From JAVBNC01 sp031551765 (lineage in GTDB: Bacteria > Desulfobacterota > Desulfovibrionia > Desulfovibrionales > Desulfovibrionaceae): DNA of 29,182 nucleotides. This document shows positions 5,928 to 13,661 of this stretch, one piece after another. Positions within the stretch are counted from its first letter, which is position 1; each line of letters opens with the position of its first letter. The stretch covers positions 1 through 29,182 of the forward strand of contig JAVBNC010000149.1 of the NCBI GenBank assembly GCA_031551765.1, in the 5' to 3' direction. The position numbers and the translations under genes are program-made. Under the pieces are notes generated by a model that saw only the letters and a program-made list of their open reading frames with translations, did not search any database and was not told the origin of the DNA.

Positions 5928-8648
5928 TCAGAGCCGCCCGTTCAGCACTTCCCCAAGGGCTAAAGGAGCCGGTTTTCCGCCCCTGACGGCGCTAAGCAGC
6001 TTGGCGGCCAGGGCCAGCTGTTCATCCCTGCTTTTGACCTTGCCGTCCAACTTGGCCGCCAGCACTTGGCTAAGCACCCTGCCGAAAACCGGGCCCGGCA
6101 CTTCACCCAGCTCGGCCAGGTCCGCGCCGGTGATGTCCGGTTTTTCCATGTGCAGACGGGTCAAAAAGTGCGCGATATCCTTGTTGAAAGGTTCTTTCGC
6201 GGTCAGCGCGATAAGCACCAGAATGCCTTCCACGGGCATCTGGCAAAGCAGGGTGTACAGGCCGCTCATGCTGCCGTCCTCGTTTTTCCAGGAAGGCAGC
6301 TGTATCTGCGCGTGACGCAGGGCTTCGCGCAGGCGCAGAAAGTCCGTTTTCGCCTTCTGGATAAAGCCCAGGCGGTTCAGCACGGCCGCTATGTCCTGAT
6401 GCTTGGCGCCCCGCAGCAGAATAAGCAGAAACACCGTGGTGGTTTGCGGGCTTTCGCCCATGTACATGCGCCGGTACCAGGCCAGCACGTCCTCCATTTC
6501 CTTGAGCAGGGCCACCTTGGACGGCTGGAGCTTGAGCAGGGGGTGGATGAGCCGCCAGATGTCGAACTGCTCCATACGCTGGATGCACTTGACGGCTTCA
6601 TGTTCGTCGAACATATGGCGCAGCTCGTTGCACAGACGCACTCCGGAAACACGTTGCAGCATGCCCAGTTGCAGAGCGTTTTTCGCCAGCCGCTCCGTCT
6701 GCGGCCCGAACTTGAAGTCGTAGCGCGACTCAAAGCGTATGCCCCGCATAATACGCGTGGGGTCTTCGATCAGGCTGAGGGAGTGCAGCACATTGACGGT
6801 TTTTTCTTTGATATCCCGCTGCGCGCCGAAAGGGTCTATGAGCACGCCGAAACGGGAAGCGTTGAGCTGCACGGCCAGGGCATTGATAGTGAAGTCGCGG
6901 CGGGACAGATCCATTTTGATGGACGAAAGCTCCACCGTGGGCAGGGCGCCAGGGTGCTCGTAGTACTCCAGGCGGGCCGTGGCCACGTCGATGCGCTGTT
7001 CTTCCCCCTGTTTGTTGGTGAACACCACCACGGCGGTCTTGAACTTGTAGTGGGGGCGCACGCGGCCTTTGAGCTTAGCGGCCAGCAGCTTGGCAAAGGC
7101 GATGCCGTCGCCTTCCACGCTGAGGTCAATATCCAGGTTGGGCCGGCTCAGCAAAAGGTCGCGCACAAAGCCGCCCACCGCGAACACGCCACAGTTCAGG
7201 GAATCCCCGAGTTTTCCGGCCAAGGCCAGCAGTTCCACGTGCTCCGCGGGCAGGCGCTCTTTGACCAGCGCGCCGATGTTGCGTTCCCGGGCCGCCGCGT
7301 CCAAGGGGGTGCCTTCCGGAATGCGCAGCATGGCGTCGCCCACCAACAGGCGCATAATGTCCGTACGGGTGAGCACGCCCACCACTTCGCCGTTCTCGAC
7401 CACGGGCACCAGGCGCTGGCGCTGGGTAAGGATGATTTCCATGGCCGGAAAGAGTGTGGATTCCGGCGAGACGGTCTGTACGCTGCGGTGCATGTATTCG
7501 GTCACGCCCAGTTCGCCCAGGCCGTGGGCCATGGCCCGGGCCGCGGTTTGCTGTTCCAGATAGCCCACGCAGCGCCTGGTGCCCGCGGCCAGAATAGGCA
7601 CGGCTTTCAGGCCGAAACGGGTCATGATCTCTTCCGCCTGGGCTATGGTTTGGTTATCGTCCACGCCTATGACCGGGCTGGTCATGTGCTCGCCCACAGT
7701 CACGTGCGGGTTGACGGAAGAGAGCAGCAGCGCCAGCAGCTCGGCCTTGACCTCGGCCAAGGTCTTGTCCTTAACGGAAGCCGAAGCCGCGTAGCTGTGC
7801 CCGCCCCCGCCAATGGAAGCGCATATTTTGCCCACGTCCACTTCCGCCAGGCGGCTTCTGGCCACCACCTGCACCCTGTCCCCCATGCGGGCCAGGGCAA
7901 AAAGCACCTTAACCTGCTCCAGATCCATGATTTTCTGCGCCAGCACGGCAAAGTCACCCAGAAAGAAGTCCAGGGAAGCTTCCGCGAACAACACGGGGAT
8001 GCCCTTGATGTCGTGGGTCTGGGCGGATTCCAGCAGCGTGTTCAGCACCAGAATCTGCTCTCTGGTCAGGTCGCGGCTGATAAGCTCGCTGACGATTTCC
8101 AGGTCCATGCGCTGTTCGCGCAGCCAGGCAGCGGCAGCCAGGTCATGCGTCGTGGTGGAGGAATAAAGGAAGGATCCTGTATCCTCATAAATGCCCAGGC
8201 CCAGCATGGTGGCTTCGTCCGACGTGGGCAGGACGCCCCGTTCCTTCATCAGATCCACCAGAATGGCGGTGCAGGAACCCCAGGGCTTGACCACGCAGAT
8301 TGCGCCCGTAAGGTCATCCTCCGCGTCCGGGTGGTGGTCATAGAGATGGATTTCCAGGCCAGGATTGGCGAATACCGCTTCCACATGGCGGATACGCGAT
8401 TTCTGGCGGGTATCCACCACCACCAAGGTTTTCACGCCGGAAAAATCCACGTCCCTGGGCTGGCGCAGGCTGAACAGGTAGGCGATACTGTCCGTGAAAT
8501 AATGGGTGGCCTGGCGTTCCTGCGTGGCCGGGGCTATGAGCAGGGCGTTCGGGTACAGTTTGCCCGCGGCCACCATGGCGGCCAGGGCGTCGTAATCCGC
8601 GTTGTTGTGGGCGGTAATGATGGTTTTGGGACGCGGTTTAGCGCTCAT
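5928..8648 (-). CDS. DHH phosphoesterase-CBS-tRNA nucleotidyltransferase/poly(A) polymerase fusion
   Basis: A 906-aa cytosolic protein with three modules. (1) DHH/DHHA1 phosphoesterase, about 1-310: AHNNAD with His14 and Asp18, VVDT Asp80, DHH 104-106, and the GGGGHSYAASA substrate loop (280-290). (2) A CBS pair, about 317-435, ending GVLTRTDIMRLL. (3) A class II nucleotidyltransferase, about 480-906: GGFVRD (492-497), metal-binding Asp506-x-Asp508, RRDFTINALA (583-592) and DPTRIMRGIRF (629-639). Family knowledge links this architecture to CCA or A-adding enzymes fused to a phosphoesterase that may trim RNA 3' ends, with CBS sensing adenylates. The ATG at 8648 has AGGA 5 nt upstream and overlaps the xerD stop (ATGA). 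Confidence 0.93.
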   Translation of the reverse strand: MSAKPRPKTIITAHNNADYDALAAMVAAGKLYPNALLIAPATQERQATHYFTDSIAYLFSLRQPRDVDFSGVKTLVVVDTRQKSRIRHVEAVFANPGLEIHLYDHHPDAEDDLTGAICVVKPWGSCTAILVDLMKERGVLPTSDEATMLGLGIYEDTGSFLYSSTTTHDLAAAAWLREQRMDLEIVSELISRDLTREQILVLNTLLESAQTHDIKGIPVLFAEASLDFFLGDFAVLAQKIMDLEQVKVLFALARMGDRVQVVARSRLAEVDVGKICASIGGGGHSYAASASVKDKTLAEVKAELLALLLSSVNPHVTVGEHMTSPVIGVDDNQTIAQAEEIMTRFGLKAVPILAAGTRRCVGYLEQQTAARAMAHGLGELGVTEYMHRSVQTVSPESTLFPAMEIILTQRQRLVPVVENGEVVGVLTRTDIMRLLVGDAMLRIPEGTPLDAAARERNIGALVKERLPAEHVELLALAGKLGDSLNCGVFAVGGFVRDLLLSRPNLDIDLSVEGDGIAFAKLLAAKLKGRVRPHYKFKTAVVVFTNKQGEEQRIDVATARLEYYEHPGALPTVELSSIKMDLSRRDFTINALAVQLNASRFGVLIDPFGAQRDIKEKTVNVLHSLSLIEDPTRIMRGIRFESRYDFKFGPQTERLAKNALQLGMLQRVSGVRLCNELRHMFDEHEAVKCIQRMEQFDIWRLIHPLLKLQPSKVALLKEMEDVLAWYRRMYMGESPQTTTVFLLILLRGAKHQDIAAVLNRLGFIQKAKTDFLRLREALRHAQIQLPSWKNEDGSMSGLYTLLCQMPVEGILVLIALTAKEPFNKDIAHFLTRLHMEKPDITGADLAELGEVPGPVFGRVLSQVLAAKLDGKVKSRDEQLALAAKLLSAVRGGKPAPLALGEVLNGRL

Positions 8649-9601
8649 GGTCTTCCTGTGGGGGCCGGGGAGGCGGAACGGGGGTGGTGGGCCTTGTGCA
8701 CCTGGCTCACGCGTTCCGCCTGCACGTGGGTGTAAATTTCCGTGGCGCTGATATCCGCGTGGCCCAGCAGAAGCTGCACGGCCCGCAGATCCGCCCCGCC
8801 TTCCAGAAGGTGGGTGGCGAAAGAATGGCGGAAGGTGTGCGGGGAAATGGGCCGCACAATGCCCGTCGCCAGAACGTGGCGCTGCACTATTTTCCACAGC
8901 GCCACCCGGGAAAGGCCGGTGCCGGAGCGGTTTAAAAACATCGCGTCACAGCGGGGCGTGAACTGGGGCCGCCAGTGGCGCAAATATTCATGGACGAAAC
9001 GGGCCGCTTCTTCATGCACGGGCACCAGGCGTTCCTTGGAGCCTTTGCCGAAAACCCGGATGATGTTGGCGGAAAGGTCGATATCCAGGGGTTTCAAAGC
9101 GCAGAGTTCCGAAGCCCGCAGCCCGCAGGCGTAGAGCAGCTCCAGTATGGTCCGGTCGCGGAAACCCAGCTTTTCCGTAAGCTTGGGCGCGGCGAGCACC
9201 GCATTCATTTCCGCCTTGGAGAGCACTTCCGGCAGGGAACGGGTGAACTTGGGGTTTTCCAGGAACTGAGCGGGGTCGCTGCCGAACAAGCCTTCCGCGC
9301 GGGCAAAGGCGAAAAATCCGCGCAGGGTGGAAAGATGCCGGGCCAGGCTGCGGCCGGAAATGCCGCGCCGCCGGATATCCACGATATACAGGAACAGGCT
9401 CTGGTCCGTGACTTCCTCCAGGGGAAAGGAGCGTTCCGCCAGAAAGGAAAGAAAATCGGAAAGATCGGCTGCATAGGCGGCAAGGGTGTTTTCCGCCAGG
9501 CCCTTTTCCACCAGCAGGTGCTGCATGTAGCCGTCCGCCAGCGGGTGGACGGTCTGGCCGTCCTGGTTGGCGGCGGGTTGCGCGGGAGGAAGAGTGCTCA
9601 T
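8645..9601 (-). CDS. xerD: Tyrosine recombinase XerD/XerC
   Basis: Site-specific recombinase that resolves chromosome dimers at dif. At 318 aa it is slightly longer than the usual 300. The SAM-like N-terminal core-binding domain is at about 20-105 (GLAENTLAAYAADLSDFLSF). All catalytic residues are present: Arg162 (CGLRASEL), Lys186 (GKGSKE), His255 and Arg258 (SPHTFRHSFA), His281 (LGHADIS) and nucleophile Tyr290 (EIYTHV). The C-terminal tail carries an extra SPAPTGRP. XerD versus XerC cannot be decided by eye. No clear ribosome binding site precedes the ATG at 9601, whereas a TATACT element lies 9 nt upstream. The stop overlaps the start of the DHH fusion. Confidence 0.92.
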   Translation of the reverse strand: MSTLPPAQPAANQDGQTVHPLADGYMQHLLVEKGLAENTLAAYAADLSDFLSFLAERSFPLEEVTDQSLFLYIVDIRRRGISGRSLARHLSTLRGFFAFARAEGLFGSDPAQFLENPKFTRSLPEVLSKAEMNAVLAAPKLTEKLGFRDRTILELLYACGLRASELCALKPLDIDLSANIIRVFGKGSKERLVPVHEEAARFVHEYLRHWRPQFTPRCDAMFLNRSGTGLSRVALWKIVQRHVLATGIVRPISPHTFRHSFATHLLEGGADLRAVQLLLGHADISATEIYTHVQAERVSQVHKAHHPRSASPAPTGRP

Positions 9602-9610
9602 GATGCCGAT

Positions 9611-9637
9611 AGTATACCGTCACGCGGCCTTGGACAA
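9611..9637 (-). promoter_or_regulatory. Candidate promoter for xerD, very close to the start codon
   Basis: On the minus strand TTGTCC (9637-9632), 15 bp, then TATACT (9616-9611). The -10 ends 9 nt before the xerD ATG, so the transcript would start almost at the start codon. The spacer is short. Confidence 0.35.
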
Positions 9638-9667
9638 GAGGAGAAGGGCATTTGGCCCCCACCCGCT

Positions 9668-9696
9668 TTGACAGGCCGGACACACCGGGCTAAACA
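9668..9696 (+). promoter_or_regulatory. Strong sigma-70-like promoter for folK
   Basis: Consensus TTGACA (9668-9673), exactly 17 bp, then TAAACA (9691-9696). The expected transcription start (about 9702-9705) coincides with the folK ATG at 9704, implying a leaderless or nearly leaderless message, or a promoter used with a different start. It is back to back with the xerD promoter, 30 bp between the -35 boxes. Confidence 0.55.
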
Positions 9697-9703
9697 GGGG
9701 CGG

Positions 9704-10213
9704 ATGAACAGGGAACAACGCGCCTATATCAGCCTGGGCGGCAACCAGGGGCGGGAAGTGGAGCTTTTCCGCCTGGCGCTGCAGGCTCTGGAAGCGTTGC
9801 CGGGTGTGCGCGTGGCCGCCGTTTCGCGCCTGTACCACACGGAACCGCAGGGCCTGGCGGACCAGCCCTGGTTCGTGAATCAGGCCGCGGCCCTGGATTG
9901 CACCGGAATCACGCCGCAAGAGCTTCTTGCCGAATTGCTGTTTATTGAAGCGACACTGGGCAGAAAGCGGGAAACCGCGCCGCGTTTCGGCCCGCGCCCC
10001 ATTGACCTGGACCTGCTTTTGTTTGAAGATACGGTCTGCAAAACGCCGCTTCTGACTTTGCCCCATCCACGCCTGGCGGAACGGGCCTTTGTGCTGGTGC
10101 CGCTGTTGGAGCTGGATTCCGGCCTGGTTCTGCCCGACGGCGGGTCTTGCGCCGCACTGCTGGCGGCCTTGCCGTACCGCGTGGTTGATGACCGCATCTT
10201 ACAAGGAGTTTGA
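9704..10213 (+). CDS. folK: 2-amino-4-hydroxy-6-hydroxymethyldihydropteridine pyrophosphokinase
   Basis: HPPK of folate synthesis transfers pyrophosphate from ATP to 6-hydroxymethyl-dihydropterin in the cytosol. At 169 aa it has a normal length. Signatures: YISLGGNQG (8-16), LYHTEPQG (43-50), the pterin/ATP-binding RFGPRPIDLDLLLF (94-107) with metal-binding Asp101 and Asp103, and LPHPRLAERAFVLVPL (119-134). The ATG at 9704 is the only start compatible with the family N-terminus. AGGGG lies 3 nt upstream, but a consensus promoter places the mRNA 5' end at about the ATG. The racemase gene follows 2 nt after the stop, so both are co-transcribed. Confidence 0.95.
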   Translation: MNREQRAYISLGGNQGREVELFRLALQALEALPGVRVAAVSRLYHTEPQGLADQPWFVNQAAALDCTGITPQELLAELLFIEATLGRKRETAPRFGPRPIDLDLLLFEDTVCKTPLLTLPHPRLAERAFVLVPLLELDSGLVLPDGGSCAALLAALPYRVVDDRILQGV

Positions 10214-10215
10214 CG

Positions 10216-10935
10216 ATGCTTTTCACCGCTCCCAATAAAACTTTGGGCATTCTGGGCGGCATGGGGCCGGCCGCTTCCTCGGAATTCTGCCGTCTCATGG
10301 CGGTCAAGGCTCCGGCCCAGATCGACCAGCACCACCCCATCATGTGCATGCTTTCCGACCCGCAAATTCCCGACCGCGTGGCCGGTATCAACGGCACAGG
10401 GGAAGACCCCACGGAACGTCTCAAAAAGTGCCTGCTGACCCTTTCCGAATGGGGTTCCGATTACCTGACCGTGCCCTGCAACACGGCCCACGTGTTCATC
10501 GACCGCTTCCGCGACCAGCTCCCCAAGCCCCTCATCCACATTGTGGAAGCCACCATTTCCGCCACCCAGGCCAAAAGCCCGGAAGGGGCCTGGCTGCTGG
10601 CCACCACCGGCACCTGCCGTTCCGGCCTGTACCAGGGATACGCCAAGAAAATGGGCTACAGCTACCTGGAAGTGGACGACGCCATGCAGCAAAGGGTGCA
10701 GGCCTGCGTGGTGGAAGTGAAAGCCAACAGGATGAAGGAAGCGGGCGCGGCCATGCGCTCCATTGTCGAAGACCTGTGGAAGATAAAAAATCTGCCCGTG
10801 ACCACGGCCTGCACGGAACTGCCCCTGGCCTACGACGCTTCCTGCCTGCCGGAAGACCGTTCCGTCTCCAGCCTGGGCGCGCTTTCGGACGCCTGCCTCA
10901 AGGTCCTTTACGGCGACGCCTACCGGCCGCGTTAA
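10216..10935 (+). CDS. Aspartate/glutamate racemase family protein
   Basis: PLP-independent amino-acid racemase of 239 aa, most like aspartate racemase. The two catalytic cysteines are in place: Cys88 in VPCNTAH and Cys199 in TACTELPL. The N-terminal GILGGMGPAAS (11-21) is the family hallmark of the RacX/YgeA/aspartate racemase branch. The ATG at 10216 has AAGGAG 7 nt upstream, inside the end of folK. It probably makes D-aspartate or D-glutamate for the cell wall or D-amino-acid metabolism. The specificity cannot be read out. Confidence 0.9.
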   Translation: MLFTAPNKTLGILGGMGPAASSEFCRLMAVKAPAQIDQHHPIMCMLSDPQIPDRVAGINGTGEDPTERLKKCLLTLSEWGSDYLTVPCNTAHVFIDRFRDQLPKPLIHIVEATISATQAKSPEGAWLLATTGTCRSGLYQGYAKKMGYSYLEVDDAMQQRVQACVVEVKANRMKEAGAAMRSIVEDLWKIKNLPVTTACTELPLAYDASCLPEDRSVSSLGALSDACLKVLYGDAYRPR

Positions 10936-10955
10936 GGCATGAGAGGATACACCAC

Positions 10956-11258
10956 ATGATGCGCTGGATAGTTTTAGCGGTAGTCGGCTTTATCCTGTAC
11001 ACGCTTATCCGCAACGAGCTGCGCAAGCGCTCCGCGGGAAGCTCCCCTCAGGAGGGGAGCAAGGTTTCCGGCAAGCCGGCCGCCGGCATGGTCAAGGATC
11101 CCACCTGCGGGGCCTATGTGGAAGCGGAAGGCAGCATCAGCGTGCGGGACGGGGACACCATCCACCGTTTTTGCAGTTATGAATGCCGGGACGCCTTTTT
11201 GAAAAAACTTCAGGAGGGCGGCCGGGAGATTCCGGAATATAAGGAAAAAGACGAATAA
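10956..11258 (+). CDS. Small membrane-anchored YHS/PP0621-like protein
   Basis: A 100-aa protein with one N-terminal helix (about 2-19, MRWIVLAVVGFILYTLI), a basic and Ser-rich linker, and a cysteine module at about 47-90. The module reads VKDPTCGAYV, then HRFCSYECRDAFLKKL. The D-P-x-C-G and F-C-S-x-x-C-R-D-x-F pattern is typical of YHS/TRASH-like metal-binding domains and of the PP0621 family. It may bind a metal or protect a metalloprotein, but the function is unknown. GAGAGGA lies 8 nt upstream of the first of two consecutive ATGs. It follows the racemase gene by 20 nt and ends before a strong terminator. Confidence 0.75.
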   Translation: MMRWIVLAVVGFILYTLIRNELRKRSAGSSPQEGSKVSGKPAAGMVKDPTCGAYVEAEGSISVRDGDTIHRFCSYECRDAFLKKLQEGGREIPEYKEKDE

Positions 11259-11291
11259 CGCACGCGCCGTTTTCTAAGTAAAAGGCACAAT

Positions 11292-11328
11292 AAAGGCGCC
11301 GCCGGGAGCAGATCCGGGCGGCGCCTTT
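11292..11328. terminator. Bidirectional intrinsic terminator
   Basis: Perfect 12-bp arms AAAGGCGCCGCC (11292-11303) and GGCGGCGCCTTT (11317-11328) around a 13-nt loop. It lies between the convergent YHS-like (+) and yjiG (-) genes. The flanking A and T residues are short, but the stem is very stable in both directions. Confidence 0.8.
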
Positions 11329-11345
11329 CGCGTGGGTTTTGCCGT

Positions 11346-11819
11346 TTATATGAAGAGCATGAACAGTCGCATCAGCCACATGGCGATAAGCCCGTTGACG
11401 ATGCAGAGCAGAATGTGCCAGCCCCAGTACTTGCGGTTGGCGTCCGCCGTGCCCAGGCAGCGGCCGATGTACTGGATGAGCGAACCCATGAGCATGATGG
11501 CCGGGGCAAGGACAGTGGCGTCCGCGCCGCTCAGCTTGCCGGCGGTCATCAGGCCGGCGGCCACGCCCACGGCGCCGCCCATGGACATGAAGGCCGCGCA
11601 GAGCACGACCAGGGCTTCACCCGGCAGTCCCCACAGCCCCATGACGGGAGCGGCCACGGCGCCGATAATGTCCAGCAGTTTGGTGATTTTCAGAATGTGG
11701 ATCAGCACGAAAGCCATAACCACGTTGGGCATCATGCTGCCGATAGCGATATTCCAGCCTTGCTTGGCCCCTTCCACAAACAGGTCCAGGGCATTCTTTT
11801 GAGTGCTTGCGCTAGCCAT
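11346..11819 (-). CDS. yjiG: YjiG family inner membrane protein (nucleoside-recognition/gate domain)
   Basis: A 157-aa polytopic protein matching E. coli YjiG in its core: PNVVMAFVLIHILKITKLLD, APVMGLWGLPGEA, AAFMSMGGAVGVAAGL and IGRCLGTADANRKY. Four or five hydrophobic helices span about 24-155. With YjiH it forms a split pair of gate-type transporter subunits. In E. coli, yjiH-yjiG lie beside iadA, the isoaspartyl dipeptidase gene. Here their partners are M20 amidohydrolases, which supports a role in uptake of peptides or acyl-amino acids (inference). GGAG is 7 nt upstream of the ATG; the gene starts 12 nt after yjiH ends. Confidence 0.85.
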   Translation of the reverse strand: MASASTQKNALDLFVEGAKQGWNIAIGSMMPNVVMAFVLIHILKITKLLDIIGAVAAPVMGLWGLPGEALVVLCAAFMSMGGAVGVAAGLMTAGKLSGADATVLAPAIMLMGSLIQYIGRCLGTADANRKYWGWHILLCIVNGLIAMWLMRLFMLFI

Positions 11820-11831
11820 GGTGCATTCTCC

Positions 11832-12473
11832 TTACGCGTTAGGGGCGGTTTTTTCTTTCTTTTCCATGGCCATAATCAGCCGGAGCAGGGTCACGCCAAT
11901 GCATTTGCAGATGAAAATAACCGCCAGAGGCAGCACGATGGGAGCGGTGAACACGGCGAACAGCGCCGCGATGGATGAAAAATAGTTGGTGATGGTGCCG
12001 TCGCCGCTGAGCTGGAGCTGGCAGAACAGGGTGCGCTCCTTGTCCGTGATGGACCCGGCTTCGTACAGCTGCTTGGTCATGCCGGCCGCGCCGTCCGTGC
12101 TTTGCAGGCTGGTGATAAAGGCCAGCCCGCAGATGCCGGGAATGCCGAGCAGGGGCTTGAACAGGGGGGAAATAAGCTTTTCCGCCGCGATCAGGCCGCC
12201 GTACCCGTCCACAATGCGCACGATGCCCAAAGCCAGGATGATGGCCGGGGCAAGGCCCAGGGCGAAGAGAAAGCCGCCCCTGGCCCCGGTGCCGCCGCTG
12301 CCCACAAAGTTGCCTTTAGCCCCGGAAATGGTGCCGAAAACGCCGTTCAGCGTGTTAAAATCCAGAGCCTGCCAGGCGCCGCTGACTTTGGTGAGCAAGC
12401 CGGAGAACATGACAATGGCTAAAAAGAGCAGGAGATAGCTTACCCAGGTGACTTTGGGCTGTTCGTTACTCAT
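11832..12473 (-). CDS. yjiH: YjiH family inner membrane protein (nucleoside-recognition domain)
   Basis: A 213-aa membrane protein, partner of YjiG. It has hydrophobic helices at about 10-28, 65-90, 105-122 and 165-195, and conserved segments GVFGTISGAKGNFVGSGGTG, AEKLISPLFKPLLGIPG and TSLQSTDGAAGMTKQLYEAG. The last is a gate-domain loop common to nucleoside-recognition proteins. Transport direction and substrate are unproven for the family. AAGGA lies 6 nt before the ATG. It begins 36 nt downstream of the first M20 gene on the same strand, so the operon order is M20 copy 1 - yjiH - yjiG, closed by the terminator at 11292-11328. Confidence 0.85.
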   Translation of the reverse strand: MSNEQPKVTWVSYLLLFLAIVMFSGLLTKVSGAWQALDFNTLNGVFGTISGAKGNFVGSGGTGARGGFLFALGLAPAIILALGIVRIVDGYGGLIAAEKLISPLFKPLLGIPGICGLAFITSLQSTDGAAGMTKQLYEAGSITDKERTLFCQLQLSGDGTITNYFSSIAALFAVFTAPIVLPLAVIFICKCIGVTLLRLIMAMEKKEKTAPNA

Positions 12474-12509
12474 AAAAAATCCTTTCTCATGCGGTTAAAG
12501 GGTTGGTTT

Positions 12510-13661
12510 TCAGCACAGCTTACAGGCCGCCAGGTGGGCCAGCACTTTGGCGCCGTGGGGCAGGGCGCTAAGGTCCAGGCACATGGTGTTGGTGTGGCCG
12601 CCCGTGGTCATGTCGCCGCCAATGCCGATAAAGGCGCTTTTGATGCCCGCTTCCACGCTGTAGCAGTGGAAATCTTCGCTGCCGGGCGTGTACACCGGGG
12701 GCAGGCACTTGCCCTTGCCCAGCACGGCTTCAATGGAAGCCGCCGCGTCCGCCACCAGGGCGTCGTCAAAGCTGGCGGCCGGAACCCCGCCCACCACAAT
12801 GATTTCCGCCGTGGCGCCCACGCTGGCCGCGCCGGTCATGACGGCGTTCTTGCCCTTTTCCTGCAGCACGGCCATGACTTCGTTGGTCTGGGCGCGCAGG
12901 TCAAAGGAGAGTTCCGCCAGGTCGGGAATGATGTTGGCCGCCTCGCCCCCGGCAAAACAGCGGGTGATCTTGATGGAATGGCTCACCGTGGGGTCGGCGT
13001 GGATGGCGTTGGTGGCGTTGACAATGGCCGCCACCGCGTCAATGACGTTGGTGCCCTTGTGCAGCCAGGCGGCGTGCGCGGCCTGGCCGTGAATTTTGGC
13101 GTTCATGCGCCAGCAGCCGCCGTGGTTGATGGCCGGGCAGCCTTCTCCCACAAGGGCTTCCTTGTTGTTGCGCATGTGGATGCCGACTATTTCATCCACG
13201 CCTTTCAAAGCGCCGCTTTCAATGATGGCCCGCGCGCCGCCCAGAATTTCCTCGGCGGGCTGGAACACGATTTTCAGGGTGCCGCGCTTGATGCCGCCGT
13301 TGGCGGTAATGGCCTTGGCCGCATACAGCAGCATGGCGGAGTGCGAATCATGGCCGCAGGCGTGCATGACGCCGGGGTGGGTGGAAGCGTAGGGCAGGCC
13401 GGTCTTTTCCTCCATGGGCAGGGCGTCCATATCAGCGCGCAGGGCAAAGGTCGGGCCGGGCTCCTTGCCTTTAAGCGTGCCGACAATGCCGGTACCGCCA
13501 ATCTTGTCCTGGACTTCGTAACCGGCTTTTTTCAGCTCATCGGCCAGGAATGCGGAGGTTTTGAATTCCTTAAAACCGAGTTCGGGGATTTTGTGGAGTT
13601 TTTTGTAAGTTTCAAGAAGCTCGTCATTGTGCTGATCAATCCATGACAACAACTTGTTCAT
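12510..13661 (-). CDS. M20D amidohydrolase, copy 1 (N-acyl-amino acid/hippurate hydrolase-like)
   Basis: Binuclear metal amidohydrolase of 383 aa, probably cytosolic (no signal peptide). Metal ligands of the M20D branch line up: Cys102 and His104 in MHACGHDSH, Glu138 in FQPAEE, His162 in GIHMR and His356 in GGHTNTM. RADMDALPMEEKTG (75-88) is the family hallmark. Related enzymes cleave N-acetyl-amino acids, hippurate, auxin conjugates or dipeptides. It differs from copies 2 and 3 in the lid region (EGCPAINHGG versus EAVPAVYHSA) and near His356 (TTGGHTN versus GTGGHTP), so the substrate may differ. GGAG is 7 nt before the ATG. It leads the yjiHG operon and has its own long leader. Confidence 0.92.
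   Translation of the reverse strand: MNKLLSWIDQHNDELLETYKKLHKIPELGFKEFKTSAFLADELKKAGYEVQDKIGGTGIVGTLKGKEPGPTFALRADMDALPMEEKTGLPYASTHPGVMHACGHDSHSAMLLYAAKAITANGGIKRGTLKIVFQPAEEILGGARAIIESGALKGVDEIVGIHMRNNKEALVGEGCPAINHGGCWRMNAKIHGQAAHAAWLHKGTNVIDAVAAIVNATNAIHADPTVSHSIKITRCFAGGEAANIIPDLAELSFDLRAQTNEVMAVLQEKGKNAVMTGAASVGATAEIIVVGGVPAASFDDALVADAAASIEAVLGKGKCLPPVYTPGSEDFHCYSVEAGIKSAFIGIGGDMTTGGHTNTMCLDLSALPHGAKVLAHLAACKLC

Noticed and set aside
6066..8735. An 889-codon open frame antisense to the DHH/CBS/nucleotidyltransferase gene
   Set aside because: It is the shadow of a GC-rich gene. Its translation is rich in His, Gln, Gly, Arg without known motifs, while the opposite strand has three complete domains.
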